A stretch of DNA of 64,000 nt from Mucilaginibacter pineti. Lineage in GTDB: Bacteria > Bacteroidota > Bacteroidia > Sphingobacteriales > Sphingobacteriaceae. Both the position numbers and the translations under genes were made by a program. Of the stretch, positions 1-10,100 are shown in pieces. Numbering within the stretch: position 1 is the stretch's first letter; each line of letters opens with the position of its first letter. The stretch lies in NCBI RefSeq assembly GCF_900101875.1, contig NZ_FNAI01000008.1, forward strand, positions 186,001 through 250,000. Reading direction: 5' to 3'. The notes beneath the pieces are model-generated. The model saw nothing but the letters and a program-made list of their open reading frames with translations. It did not search any database and was not told the DNA's origin.

Positions 1-74
1 TTTAAACTCTCTTTAACAGACCGCAGCCAATCCCGCACCGACGACGGGGTTTTGTTAGCTATAAGTTCGCTCAT
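1..74 (-). CDS. N-terminal fragment of an unidentified protein
   Basis: An ATG at 74 reads leftward off the window, giving 24 residues that begin MSELIANKTPSS and end in RSVKESL. There is no signal peptide in this stretch, so the protein probably starts in the cytoplasm. It begins 11 bp after the SusD stop at 86 and is probably in the same transcript. The RSVKESL ending faintly recalls the lead-in of Bacteroidota MATE-family exporters, but 24 residues cannot support a family call. Confidence 0.5.
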   Translation of the reverse strand, partial: MSELIANKTPSSVRDWLRSVKESL

Positions 75-85
75 ATTGTGATTTA

Positions 86-1399
86 TTAATGATTGTAACC
101 GTTATTTTGTACCAGCGCCGGGTTCGCCAAAATTTCTGCGCCCGGTATTGGGAATATGTATTTATTGGCGTCGCTAAGGTTTAGCACCGCTGGTGCCCTC
201 CCCGTACGTACCAAATCAAACCAACGATGAGGTTCCAGGGCAAATTCAACCTGGCGTTCATTTTCAATGGCTAAAAGAATCTCGTTTGATGTAGCTGCAG
301 TGCTTTTTACAAGACCAGAGCGTAGCCTTACCGCGTCAAGATCATCCAGTGCACCGTTCAGATCGGGCGATACTTTTTTGACCCGGGCTTCGGCCCTTAT
401 CAAATACAGTTCGGCAGTTCGGATAACATAACCGGCCGAAATATTTGTGGGCGATATCCCGCCATATATAGCCGTACCCGTTTTAGTTGCCAAAATCTTA
501 CGTCCACCGCCAACCAGCGGATCATTTAAAAGGTTATACAATGATGCTTTGGGTTCCAACGCACGGTTGTTTCCGTTCCATAATGAGAATGCACCGTTTA
601 CGTCGGTAGTATTATAAGAAAGTTCCAGTACAGATTCTGTTGTGCCGGCCGCCAGCGCAAATGGTGTTATTAGTTTATAGCTGCTGTTATTTGCCAAAAT
701 ACTATTCACGTCATTCTCGGCTTCCTGATATTTTTGCAGGTACAGGTTAAGCCTGGCCCTGAGCGCATAAACCGTGTATTTTGTAGCGCGGTTGCGCACC
801 ACGGTAGTTGGCAGCAAAGCTTCGGCTTTATTTAAATCGTCCAAAACCTGCGCGTAAACCTGCGCTTGCGTACTTTTCGCTGTCCCAACTTTATCTGAAA
901 CCTTGTTGGTGGGCGTCAGGAATATCGGCACGTTGCCAAATAATCTGGCCAGATCAAAGTAAGAGAGTGCTCTGATGAAATAACCTTCGCCCAAAAGCTG
1001 ATCCTTAAGGGATTGCGTGAGATTTATATCCGTAACCAGCGGCACCTTAGCTATAACCTGATTTGCCCTGTTAATGGTGTTATAATTATTGCTCCAAAGG
1101 GTAAGCAACAACGGAATATCCGACCGCAGATCGTAGTTGATCACGTTCAGATCGGTTTGGGCATTGTTGATAGACCGAACATCGCCGCCCGATTGCAAAA
1201 CGATATTTTGAAAGGTGGCGCTGTAATTTAAGCTGGCCAACCCACGGTATGCACCGCGCACGGCAGTTTGCGCCGATGCAGCATCGAAAATAGTATTCCC
1301 GTCGGATACCTGGTTGTACGGTGGTACGTCCAGGTATTTTTTGCAGGATTGCAAAGCGATAGAAATGAATATAGTAAATAATAAAAGTAGCTTTTTCAT
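86..1399 (-). CDS. SusD/RagB-family outer-membrane glycan-binding lipoprotein (pair 1)
   Basis: SusD-type lipoprotein of 437 residues, expected to sit on the cell surface and form the lid over its SusC partner, binding an oligosaccharide before import. The N-terminus is a lipoprotein signal ending LQSC, giving Cys19, followed by KKYLDVPP, the usual SusD start. TPR-like helices occupy roughly 30-230, and the C-terminal part contains YVIRTAELYLIRAEA and ERQVEFALEPHRWFDLVRTG, both SusD signatures. At 437 residues it is shorter than most SusD proteins (500-650). It starts 11 bp after the SusC stop at 1411, so the two are co-transcribed. The substrate cannot be told from sequence; no glycosidase lies beside this pair inside the window. 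Confidence 0.95.
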   Translation of the reverse strand: MKKLLLLFTIFISIALQSCKKYLDVPPYNQVSDGNTIFDAASAQTAVRGAYRGLASLNYSATFQNIVLQSGGDVRSINNAQTDLNVINYDLRSDIPLLLTLWSNNYNTINRANQVIAKVPLVTDINLTQSLKDQLLGEGYFIRALSYFDLARLFGNVPIFLTPTNKVSDKVGTAKSTQAQVYAQVLDDLNKAEALLPTTVVRNRATKYTVYALRARLNLYLQKYQEAENDVNSILANNSSYKLITPFALAAGTTESVLELSYNTTDVNGAFSLWNGNNRALEPKASLYNLLNDPLVGGGRKILATKTGTAIYGGISPTNISAGYVIRTAELYLIRAEARVKKVSPDLNGALDDLDAVRLRSGLVKSTAATSNEILLAIENERQVEFALEPHRWFDLVRTGRAPAVLNLSDANKYIFPIPGAEILANPALVQNNGYNH

Positions 1400-1410
1400 G
1401 ATGTGTAGTA

Positions 1411-4400
1411 TTAAAAAGTAACGTTTGCACCAAACTGGATACCTACAGGCTGCGGCGGCGTGGCCGTATCAATACCCTGCAGGTTGGCCACCCCACTGCC
1501 TGAAGATTCCGGATCAGGGCCGGTGTAGTGGGTAAACAGCAACAGGTTAGTACCCTGCACATAAACCCGCAGTCGCTCTATATTAAGTTTGTTGGTAAAC
1601 GATTTGGGCAAAGTGTATCCCAGCACCAGCGTTTTAAGGCGAATGAAAGATCCATCCTCCAGGTAGCGGCTGTTTTGTTCAATATTGTAGTTATTGCCGA
1701 CACTGGTTACACGTGGTGTATTGGTGATTTGGCCCGGAGTAGTCCAGCGGTCAAGCTGGCTCGCGAGTAGGGAGCGCGAGGCATCACGGGTACCTCCACC
1801 TTCAAGGATATATTTATTAAAGTTGAAAACACTGTTACCATACTGGTAGGAGAAAAACCCGCTCAGGTCAAAATCGCGGAAGGTAAAGGTGTTGGTGATA
1901 CCACCGTAAAACTTAGGAAACAAGGTACCCAGCAGCATCCTATCGGCAGACGTAACGGAAGTGCCAGTTGTACCATCAGCATGTTGAAAAACAGCATTAC
2001 CTGTTTGCGGATCTACATAAAGCTGTTTGTACAGCCAAAAGCTTTCCAATGGTGCACCCTGCACATCGCGCAGGTATTCGCGTGCTTCAAAAGTGATTGG
2101 GCTGGCCAGTTTCTCGGCCCTGTTTACATTGCGGGCAAAGTTAAAGTTGGTGGTCCATTCAAATTTATCAACCTTAATATTGGTTGATGTAATGCCAAGT
2201 TCAATACCCTTATTGCTGATTTCGCCGCCATTTGCCAGCGTACTTAAATACCCGGTAGATGTTGGCACCGGCAGGTTAAGCAAGGCATTTTTGGTGTATT
2301 TATAATAGCCCGTAATATCAATCAATAAGCGGTTCTTGAAAAGACCTATATCAAAACCGGCATTGTAGGTAGTAGTAGTTTCCCATTTCAAATCGGGATT
2401 GGCTAATTGAGCCGGTGCAGTACCTGCTTTTGAACCGCTTGTTAAGTTATCTGGATATTGTGCCGCGCCAGACCATAGGCCTTGTGCCGCGTAATCATTT
2501 AAACCATTCTGGTTACCGGCCTGGCCAACACTCGCCCTGAATTTAAGATCAGATATCGTGTTCACATCTTTCAGGAATGATTCTTCCTTCAAGCGCCATG
2601 CCGCACCAACAGCAGGGAAGTAACCCCATTTATTGTTAGCACCAAATTTGGATGAACCATCGGCACGGATAGATCCTTCGATAAAATATTTATCGTTTAA
2701 GCTGTAATTTACACGACCAAAAAATGAAGCGATAGTTGAGCGTGATTTATTTTCTGACGACGTGCGCGTAGCTGCCGCAGATATTTCACGGTAAGAGTTA
2801 TTCGGGAACCCGTATCCTGTTGCACCTGTTGCATCTAAGGTGGTGGTCTGGATACTGTTACCTATCAATACGTTGATATTTTGGTTAGGGGTAATGTCTT
2901 TAATATAGGATAATGTTTGCTCGTTTTGGAATATGGTGTAATTGGTAAGTACCGAGTTTTTATAACCGCCGGGATAAGTGATACCGCCGGTTATGGTTTG
3001 GTCGTTAAAATACTCACCTTCTTTATAGTTATCATAATCCAACCCTACCGAGGTTTTGAATTTTAGACCGGGCAGTATTTTCACCTCCACAAATTGGTTG
3101 CCGATGTAACGGGTGCTGGTTGTGGATATGTCGGTTATGTCGGTATTAATAAGGTTCTCTACGTTTTCATACAGCGAGCCGCGGGCAAGTGTTCCGTCGG
3201 GGTTAAAAATGGGCAGGTAAGTAGGCGAATGCAGCGCAGCCAGTAAATGCCCGGCGGCTTGGCCTGCACCGTCGCGCACCTGTTGCCTGAACGAATGGTA
3301 AACGCCATTGCTGGAGCTGAATGTTATGTCCTTACTTAGCTTAACATCAAAGTTGAACTTAACGCTTGATCGTTTAAAATCGGCAGGTTTAAGGATGGAT
3401 TGCTGATCGGTATAACCTGTACCAATGTAGTAACGAATCTTCCCGTTACCACCGGTAACACTAAAATCGTAATTCTGAACATTGGCAGTCTTGAACACCT
3501 GGCTTAACTTATCATAAGTTTGCTGATCCTCAGGATTACCACGACCGGCCACACCATTGATCACTTCACTGGCGGGGCGAAATGGCCTGTTGGCAAAGTT
3601 TTGATTCAATGCCGGGTTATCAATACCTGAGTTGATCCATTGTTCGTTTACTATCTCGGCATGTTCGGGGCCGGTGGTTAGTTTCCACAGGCGGCTTTTA
3701 TCGGCCCACTGCAAGCCGTTATATACATTTAAATTAAACTTAGGTTTTTCAGAACCGTATTCGCCGCGTTTGGTGGTAACTAACACTACCCCATTTGATG
3801 CCCTTGAGCCATAAATGGCAATAGCACTTGCATCTTTAAGCACTTCGATACTTTCAATATCTGCCGGGTTTATATCCGCCAGGGGCGATGTTTTTTTACC
3901 GCCCAGATCTATGGTTGACAAGGAATTGTCATTGGCCACAATCCCGTCGATAACAAACAAGGGATCGTTACTGGCGTTGATAGATGCCGTTCCGCGTACA
4001 ATTATACGCACACCCTCGCCTGGCATACCAGACATGGTATTTACCTGCACCCCTGCCGCCTTGCCCTGTATCTGGGCATCGAAACTTGCCACCGGGGTAT
4101 TTTTAATTTCAGTTGCAGCAATTTTACTTACCGAACCAACAAGGCTTTTACGGGTTTGCGTGCCATAGCCTACCACAACCACATCGTTTAGCTGGTTAAG
4201 GCTGGCTTTAAGCTTAATTTCTACCGGGCTGCCGGTTGCTGTAAGCTCCTGTTTTTCAAAACCGGTGAAAGTAATCACCAGTATATAAGGGAATTTTTGG
4301 CCTGTTACAAAGCTAAAACGACCATCGGCATCTGCTGCTACTGAGTGGGTAGTACCTTTAATAGTAATTACAGCGCCGGGTAAAGGTTCGGTAGTAACCG

Positions 4401-4542
4401 CGTCCACTACCCTTCCATTTAGTTTGGAATTGATAATGGGATCTGTTTGGGCTTGTAGTGTAGAAGGTATAAAATAGGCGAGAAAAAGAAGTAAAAAGGT
4501 AATGGGAATCCGCGAGGATTTGGCATGGATAAATATTTCCAT
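1411..4542 (-). CDS. SusC/RagA-family TonB-dependent outer-membrane receptor (pair 1)
   Basis: TonB-dependent transporter of 1043 residues for import of oligosaccharides across the outer membrane. Visible parts in order are a signal peptide to about residue 31 (LQAQ), a carboxypeptidase-regulatory-like beta-sandwich (about 40-120), the LNDVVVVGYGTQ motif that precedes the plug, a plug with IEVLKDASAIAIYGSRASNG, and a beta-barrel ending GIQFGANVTF with the terminal aromatic typical of outer-membrane barrels. It has no STN domain, unlike pair 2 nearby, so it should not itself signal to a FecR protein. It is transcribed divergently from the sigma-factor gene at 5102. The start at 4542 gives a normal signal peptide. 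Confidence 0.96.
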   Translation of the reverse strand: MEIFIHAKSSRIPITFLLLFLAYFIPSTLQAQTDPIINSKLNGRVVDAVTTEPLPGAVITIKGTTHSVAADADGRFSFVTGQKFPYILVITFTGFEKQELTATGSPVEIKLKASLNQLNDVVVVGYGTQTRKSLVGSVSKIAATEIKNTPVASFDAQIQGKAAGVQVNTMSGMPGEGVRIIVRGTASINASNDPLFVIDGIVANDNSLSTIDLGGKKTSPLADINPADIESIEVLKDASAIAIYGSRASNGVVLVTTKRGEYGSEKPKFNLNVYNGLQWADKSRLWKLTTGPEHAEIVNEQWINSGIDNPALNQNFANRPFRPASEVINGVAGRGNPEDQQTYDKLSQVFKTANVQNYDFSVTGGNGKIRYYIGTGYTDQQSILKPADFKRSSVKFNFDVKLSKDITFSSSNGVYHSFRQQVRDGAGQAAGHLLAALHSPTYLPIFNPDGTLARGSLYENVENLINTDITDISTTSTRYIGNQFVEVKILPGLKFKTSVGLDYDNYKEGEYFNDQTITGGITYPGGYKNSVLTNYTIFQNEQTLSYIKDITPNQNINVLIGNSIQTTTLDATGATGYGFPNNSYREISAAATRTSSENKSRSTIASFFGRVNYSLNDKYFIEGSIRADGSSKFGANNKWGYFPAVGAAWRLKEESFLKDVNTISDLKFRASVGQAGNQNGLNDYAAQGLWSGAAQYPDNLTSGSKAGTAPAQLANPDLKWETTTTYNAGFDIGLFKNRLLIDITGYYKYTKNALLNLPVPTSTGYLSTLANGGEISNKGIELGITSTNIKVDKFEWTTNFNFARNVNRAEKLASPITFEAREYLRDVQGAPLESFWLYKQLYVDPQTGNAVFQHADGTTGTSVTSADRMLLGTLFPKFYGGITNTFTFRDFDLSGFFSYQYGNSVFNFNKYILEGGGTRDASRSLLASQLDRWTTPGQITNTPRVTSVGNNYNIEQNSRYLEDGSFIRLKTLVLGYTLPKSFTNKLNIERLRVYVQGTNLLLFTHYTGPDPESSGSGVANLQGIDTATPPQPVGIQFGANVTF

Positions 4543-4549
4543 ATATTTA
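4519..4549 (+). promoter_or_regulatory. Candidate plus-strand promoter opposing susC pair 1
   Basis: TTTG at 4519-4522 and TATATTTA at 4542-4549 are separated by 19 nt. The Bacteroidota housekeeping consensus is TTTG, about 19-21 nt, then TAnnTTTG, so the -33 matches fully and the -7 matches seven of eight. It points away from susC, and its -7 box overlaps the susC start codon. No protein-coding gene follows before the terminator at 4641. AT-rich DNA gives chance matches, so this rests on the paired terminator. Confidence 0.35.
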
Positions 4550-4555
4550 ACATGG

Positions 4556-4675
4556 TTAAGTGAATGATGAATTTGTTTGCTGAACTGGAATGAAGATCAG
4601 TGAGTGATTGCCGTTACAGAGCTGATCTTTCATTTGCATAACCGGCAAGGCTTCCTTGCCGGTTTGTTTTTTTTG
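4556..4675 (+). ncRNA. Candidate antisense sRNA to the susC leader
   Basis: Inferred RNA of about 120 nt between the promoter-like sequence (-7 box ends 4549) and the strong terminator ending near 4675. It lies antisense to the susC leader. Cis-antisense sRNAs that repress susC, such as DonS, are known from Bacteroides polysaccharide loci, so the arrangement has precedent. I see no open reading frame of note in it. Both ends are inferred. Confidence 0.3.
4641..4675 (+). terminator. Rho-independent terminator without an upstream plus-strand gene
   Basis: Perfect 10-bp stem: ACCGGCAAGG at 4641-4650, loop CTT, CCTTGCCGGT at 4654-4663, followed by TTG and a run of eight T to 4674. The T tract is only on the plus-strand side, so it ends plus-strand transcripts, yet the nearest genes are susC leaving to the left and sigma starting at 5102. 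The rest of the 4543-5101 spacer shows only AT-rich promoter-type sequence and an imperfect ACAGAC/GTCTGT dyad near 5038-5056. Confidence 0.7.
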
Positions 4676-5101
4676 AGGATTATTTTAACACATATTTTTT
4701 TCGTGAATTGACAATTGGTGGCTTTGCCTGATACGAAGGCTGATTGTTATAGCAGGCCTGCGGCCAGCTGCTTCATTTACAGAAGCTTGAAGATTTTATT
4801 GACAACAACATGCCATACAGACCTGCATAATTTGCGCTCTGTTCGCCGATTCGGGAAAAGCGGCGTTAGGGTTTATTGTGATAGTTTTCATGTTGCGCAG
4901 CAAACATAGAAATAATTATTTAATCTACAAAATCCATAGACTAACTAACATTAAATTTATTATGGAATTAGATAACGCTCCACGTCCAATATTTCCGTGA
5001 ACCTATTCGCATAAATGAGAAGGCGGACATAACAGGACAGACAGGGACAGTCTGTTAATGCCATGTTAATATCTTAGTTATACCAATATAATCCTTTAAC
5101 A

Positions 5102-5683
5102 GTGGAATTGAGTGATCTGGAACTGATCCTGCTTTGGCAGCGAGGTGAAAACAAGGCTTTTGAAGTGATCTACAAGCGCTACGCAACAAGGTTACTGGGC
5201 ATCGCCATGCAAAAAACCGGCGATCGTGAGCTTTCTGAAGAGATCATACAGGATGTTTTTATGTGTATGTATAAGCAAAAAAACACTGTTAGTCAGCTTT
5301 CTTCTGTGATGGCCTACTTATATGTGCTGTTGAAAAACAGGATATTGGATGCTTACCGTCACCAATTGGTTCAGCGTAAGTATGAAGATCATCTTGCCTA
5401 TACAGCTACTGAAGTTGATTACTCCACCATTTCCACTATTGAAACCCGCGATCTGGAAAAACAGCTGTGTATTGAAATTGAAAAACTGCCGCCTCAATGC
5501 CGTACCGTGTTTAAATTAAGCCGGCAACAATACCTTCCCAACAAGGAGATCGCAGCTTTATTAAAAATTTCAGAAAATACCGTTGAACAGCACATGCGAA
5601 AAGCCCTGAGATTGCTGCGCGGTTCGTTATTGGATTACGAAAAAAGCCTCGCTATTTTACTGTTCCTACATCTCCGCAAATAA
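5102..5683 (+). CDS. ECF-type RNA polymerase sigma-70 factor
   Basis: Extracytoplasmic-function sigma factor of 193 residues, expected to be held inactive by the FecR-type protein encoded next and to activate the downstream SusC/SusD operon. Region 2 runs from about residue 10 to 85 (AFEVIYKRYATRLLGIA, ELSEEIIQDVFM) and region 4 from about 120 to 180 (LPPQCRTVFKLSRQQYL, NKEIAALLKISENTVEQHM). Start choice: the frame opens with GTG at 5102. The nearest upstream ATG (near 5067) meets a stop at once, and the next in-frame ATG lies deep inside region 2, so GTG is the likely start. No Shine-Dalgarno is visible, as usual in this phylum. Confidence 0.93.
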   Translation: MELSDLELILLWQRGENKAFEVIYKRYATRLLGIAMQKTGDRELSEEIIQDVFMCMYKQKNTVSQLSSVMAYLYVLLKNRILDAYRHQLVQRKYEDHLAYTATEVDYSTISTIETRDLEKQLCIEIEKLPPQCRTVFKLSRQQYLPNKEIAALLKISENTVEQHMRKALRLLRGSLLDYEKSLAILLFLHLRK

Positions 5684-5820
5684 ATTCCCTCCATTCTTTA
5701 AAAAAAATTCAATGCCGGATAACGGTTGCGCCTTTGTTAAACGTCATTTAGTTAAATGCCGACGATTGGGTTAACCTTCTTATCGCAGCCGGCCACAATT
5801 AAACCGTTATAACAAAGATC

Positions 5821-6984
5821 ATGGATAATAACAGACTACGCTACCTTTTAGCCCGTTACCGCGATTCGGCATGCAGCTCAGATGAACTTGCCGAGCTTAA
5901 TGATTGGTTTCATGCTTTAAATTATGGTTCAAAAAGCTTTGAATTATGGGTGGAAGAAGCGGGCGGGGATAAGCAAATAGCTGAATCATTGTTTTCAAAT
6001 TTTCAGCATAAAATAAAGTCCGAACGTAAGGTGATCTCTATGAGGAACGCCTTGATTGGCGTAGCTGCCTCAGTTCTTATTGTTATGACTATCGGGGTTC
6101 TTATTTTAAAGAAACAGGCTATCAAAAGCCCCCAACTGGCGCATTTAAAATCACAAAACAAGATCATGCCCGGCAAGAACAAAGCCTACCTTACACTTGC
6201 CGACGGATCGAAAATTGTACTTGATGACGCTTCAAAAGGCAAATTGGCAACCCAGGCAGGAATAACCATCACCAAGAAGGCTAATGGCTTAATTGTTTAT
6301 AGTAACCAGCATATTGCTAACACGCAAACCGGGCAGCACAATTTATATAATACTATAGAAACACCACGCGGCGGGCAGTATCAAGTGCAGTTACCAGATG
6401 GCAGCAGCGTTTTACTTAATGCCGGTTCAAAACTACGGTATCCACTTAGGTTTGGCGACAAAGAACGACTGGTTGAGCTTACCGGCGAGGCTTATTTTGA
6501 AGTAGCGCATAATAAACGCCTACCATTTAAAGTACACACCGGCGATCAGGAGGTAAAGGTACTGGGTACGCATTTCAACATAAACGGGTACAATGATGAT
6601 CCGGGCGTGCTCACTACTTTGGTAGAGGGAAGCGTAATGCTTAGCAAGCTTTCATCGGGCGGGTCGGTATTGCTTTCGCCGGGGCAACAGGGCAGCCTGT
6701 TAAAAAACCAACAGCAGATAAGCGTAAAACAAGTTAACGTGAAGCAGGTATTGGCATGGAAAAACGGTTACTTCATTTTTGACAACCAGGATATCACTAC
6801 CGTAATGAAAATGCTGAGCAGGTGGTACGATGTTGATATAGAGTACAAAGTGGTTGATAAGACAGAGCGGTTCGGCGGTTCGTTTTCAAGGTATTCAAAT
6901 ATATCGGATATCCTGAGCAGCCTTCAAATTGTAGGAAAGGTGCGCTTCAAAATTGAGAATCATAAGATCATCGTATCAGAATAA
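5821..6984 (+). CDS. FecR-family transmembrane anti-sigma factor
   Basis: Anti-sigma factor of 387 residues that passes the receptor signal across the inner membrane to the ECF sigma factor encoded 137 bp upstream. The cytoplasmic N-terminus (1-70) would bind sigma. One membrane helix lies at about 74-96 (ALIGVAASVLIVMTIGVLIL). The periplasmic FecR domain follows at about 180-275 (TPRGGQYQVQLPDGS, LTGEAYFEVAHN, FKVHTGDQEVKVLGTHFNI). The C-terminal DUF4974-type domain at about 315-385 (YFIFDNQDITTVMKMLSRWYDVDIEY) would contact the STN domain of the receptor at 7195. Order sigma, FecR, STN-SusC, SusD is the standard trans-envelope signalling cassette of Bacteroidota. Confidence 0.94.
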   Translation: MDNNRLRYLLARYRDSACSSDELAELNDWFHALNYGSKSFELWVEEAGGDKQIAESLFSNFQHKIKSERKVISMRNALIGVAASVLIVMTIGVLILKKQAIKSPQLAHLKSQNKIMPGKNKAYLTLADGSKIVLDDASKGKLATQAGITITKKANGLIVYSNQHIANTQTGQHNLYNTIETPRGGQYQVQLPDGSSVLLNAGSKLRYPLRFGDKERLVELTGEAYFEVAHNKRLPFKVHTGDQEVKVLGTHFNINGYNDDPGVLTTLVEGSVMLSKLSSGGSVLLSPGQQGSLLKNQQQISVKQVNVKQVLAWKNGYFIFDNQDITTVMKMLSRWYDVDIEYKVVDKTERFGGSFSRYSNISDILSSLQIVGKVRFKIENHKIIVSE

Positions 6985-7091
6985 AAAACCGATAGATATA
7001 GTAACAATTTAAGAAACATAAAACAGGTGGCAAACCAATAAAGAAAGGAGGCCTATAGCATAAACTCGACAAGCCAACCACACATATTACC

Positions 7092-7121
7092 AAAAACCAA
7101 GGACGTTGGAACCGCCCTTGG
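7092..7121 (-). terminator. Terminator-like hairpin pointing away from susC pair 2
   Basis: CCAAGG at 7097-7102 pairs with CCTTGG at 7116-7121 around a 13-nt loop that contains a further GG/CC pair. On the minus strand the stem is followed by five T (complement of 7092-7096). No minus-strand gene lies between here and 7195, so like 4641-4675 this hairpin opposes a susC gene. It begins 74-98 bp upstream of the susC start, against 99-121 bp at pair 1. The stem is short, so it is weaker than the first case. Confidence 0.35.
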
Positions 7122-7194
7122 CTTGCCAGCCAAAGGCTGAGTCAGGTAATGAATTAAAGCTAACCAATAGATTTAAAATTAACCTAACACTCAA

Positions 7195-10100
7195 ATGTAT
7201 AAAAAAATTACTGAATTACTTTTCAGGAGGGACTCCTATGTATATTCCAAATTTTTATTAAAGATGAAGCTCACATTTTTACTACTTATTGTCTTTGTCC
7301 AGCTTAGGGCAGAAACTTTTGCGCAAAAAGTAAGCTTAAATCTTAAGAACGCCACTTTATCTGAACTTATTTCAGATATTAAAACTCAAACCAGTTATGA
7401 TTTTTTGTATAATAACTTAACCATCAGGGATTATAAGCCCATTACTATTGACGTTAAGGATTTGGATCTTTTAAAAGTGCTTGACCTTTGTTTTAAAGGC
7501 CAGCCTTATGAATACACCATAAAAAACAACCTCATACTCATTACCCCAAAAAGGTTAAAACCTGTTGCTAAAAAAGAAGAGCAGGTAGTTGCGGTTCAAA
7601 AAGTTACCGGCTCGGTTAAGGATAGCACAACTAACCAAACGCTGATTGGGGTAGCGGTTCGTATAGAAGGTACTACCCTTGGCACCACTACCGATAACGA
7701 CGGTAATTTTACCTTGAACGCGCCCGATGCCAACGCGGTATTGGTCTTTACGTACATAGGCTACAAAACACAACGGGTACCTTTAAATTCACGTACAACC
7801 CTTGATATAAGGCTGGCACAAGCAGACGCTAAACTAAGTGAAGTAGTGGTGGTTGGTTATGGTACCCGCGCCAAGGGTGCAGTTACAGGTGCTATTTCAA
7901 CAGTGCATAGCGAAGTATTTGAAAACAGGCCGCTTAACAACAGTTTCGATGCGTTACAGGGAACCATTCCGGGTTTAACCATTACACGATCAAGCGGACA
8001 GCCGGGCAGTGCCAGCTATGGAATACAGGTACGCGGTTACTCGTCAATTAACGGTAACGCGCCATTTGTTTTGGTTGATGGTATTCCCGGCGATATTAAT
8101 TTAATAAACCCGAATGACATTGCCGAAGTATCGGTACTAAAAGATGCCGCGGCGGCTATTTACGGTGCCCGTGCTGCCGATGGGGTAATCATTGTAACCA
8201 CCAAAAAAGGAAAAAAAGGTACCCCTACTGTTGATTACGCCTCAAACGTTGGTATAAAAACGCCCGATTATTTAAGGAAGATCCAGAACACGCTTCAATA
8301 TGCACAGTTTATGGATGAGGGACTTCGCAATGCGGGAATAACTGGCTTTCCGCAGGAAGTTTTCGACAAAATAAAAGCAAATGCAGCACCCGACCTTAAT
8401 GGCGGCTGGAACTACGGTATAACAAGCTATCCGGGCTTTTACGGCTCTACCAACTGGAATAAAGAGATCTACAAAAACTCAACCCAGCAATTGCACAATG
8501 TATCTGTTTCGGGCGGCGGCGATAACAATAATTATCTTGTATCATTGGGTTATAACCGCGATAACGGCTCCATCCGTTTTGGAGAAAACCACTCAGAGCG
8601 TTATAACCTGCGCCTTAATTACGATTTCCGTTTAAGCAACAGCCTTAGTTTTGAAACAAGGACAAGCTTTGAGAACCAGGCCGTAGTTACCCCCACCATG
8701 CTGGGCAATGCTTTAACTAATGTAACCAGGCAATTCCCATACCAGCCGGTTTACAACTCGCTGGGCGAGTTTTATGGGTATCAAGGTTATGAAAACCCGG
8801 CACAGTCACTGGCGGAGGGCGGAAGCGAGCACACCAACCTATCGCGTTTAAATACCAATTTCAAGTTGGATTATACCATTATCGATGGCTTAAAGCTTAC
8901 CGCCCAGGCAGCGTTTAAATTAAATTACAATAACGATAATGCCAACACCCCAACATTTACCCGTTATAACTATGTTGGCGCTATCCAGGATATCAGGAAC
9001 AATCCAAACTCTGCCTATTTCGAGAATGATAAATCGCTGAACAAATTATACCAGGTTTACCTTGATTATAATAAGCAGCTTGACAAGGACCATAAAATTA
9101 ACTTCACCGGCGGCGCATCACTTGAGCAAACCCGGAACGAAGGGCAAACTACTTATGGTTATAATTTCCCCAACAACGATATATTTACCCTCAACCTTGC
9201 CGATCGTACCAAAACTGCGTTTGCAAATTTCACAGGCAACTTAAATAACCAGGCACTGGGCTCCTACTTTGGCAGGTTAAGCTATTCGTTTAAAAATAAA
9301 CTGATATTGGATATAACCGCCCGTGCAGATGGCAGCTCAAAATTCGCACCTGAAAAACGCTGGAGCTCTGTGTTCCCATCGGCAGCATTGGCATATAACC
9401 TGTCAGAAGAAAGCTTTATAAAATCATTAAATACTTTCGATCAGTTAAAGCTGAGGGCATCATGGGGCAAGGCCGGTAACCAGGAAATTGGCGCTTTAGG
9501 CTTATATGACTATATCCCCTTAATCTCCATAGGTGGCAATTATCCGCTGGGATCACCTAACGCGGGTCTTACCGGTGCAAATTCAAACCCTGCATCTACC
9601 AACAGAACATGGGAAACCATCGAAAATAAAAACATCGGTATCGATATCTCCACCTTCAGATCGAGGTTAACCTTCTCATTTGATTACTATAACAAAACCA
9701 ATAACGACATGCTGGTGGCTATAGCTGTACCGGCCACTTTTGGAGGCAACCCTCCTACCTCTAATCAGGGTAAATTGGTTACCAAAGGTTTTGAAACATC
9801 CTTAACCTGGAAAGATCAGATAAACGATTTCAGGTACAGCGTTTCATTACAGCTGAGCGATAGTAAAAACAAACTGGTTGAACTGAAAAACAGCGACAGC
9901 TTTAGCGAAGGGCTAAACTTTGCAAGGCAGGGATATCCAATTTACTCTTACTTCGGTTACGTTTACGATGGCATCATCAAAACACAGGCACAGCTTGATG
10001 CATACAAACAACTTCAAGGCGTTCCTTCACGGATAGCCATTGGCGATGTAATGTATAAAGATGTGGATGGCGATGGCAAATTAACGGCCTTCGGCGATAA

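Noticed and set aside
4715-4909. Plus-strand frame of 64 codons in the susC/sigma spacer
   Set aside because: No recognisable domain, no sensible start context, and it follows the terminator at 4641 with no promoter seen.
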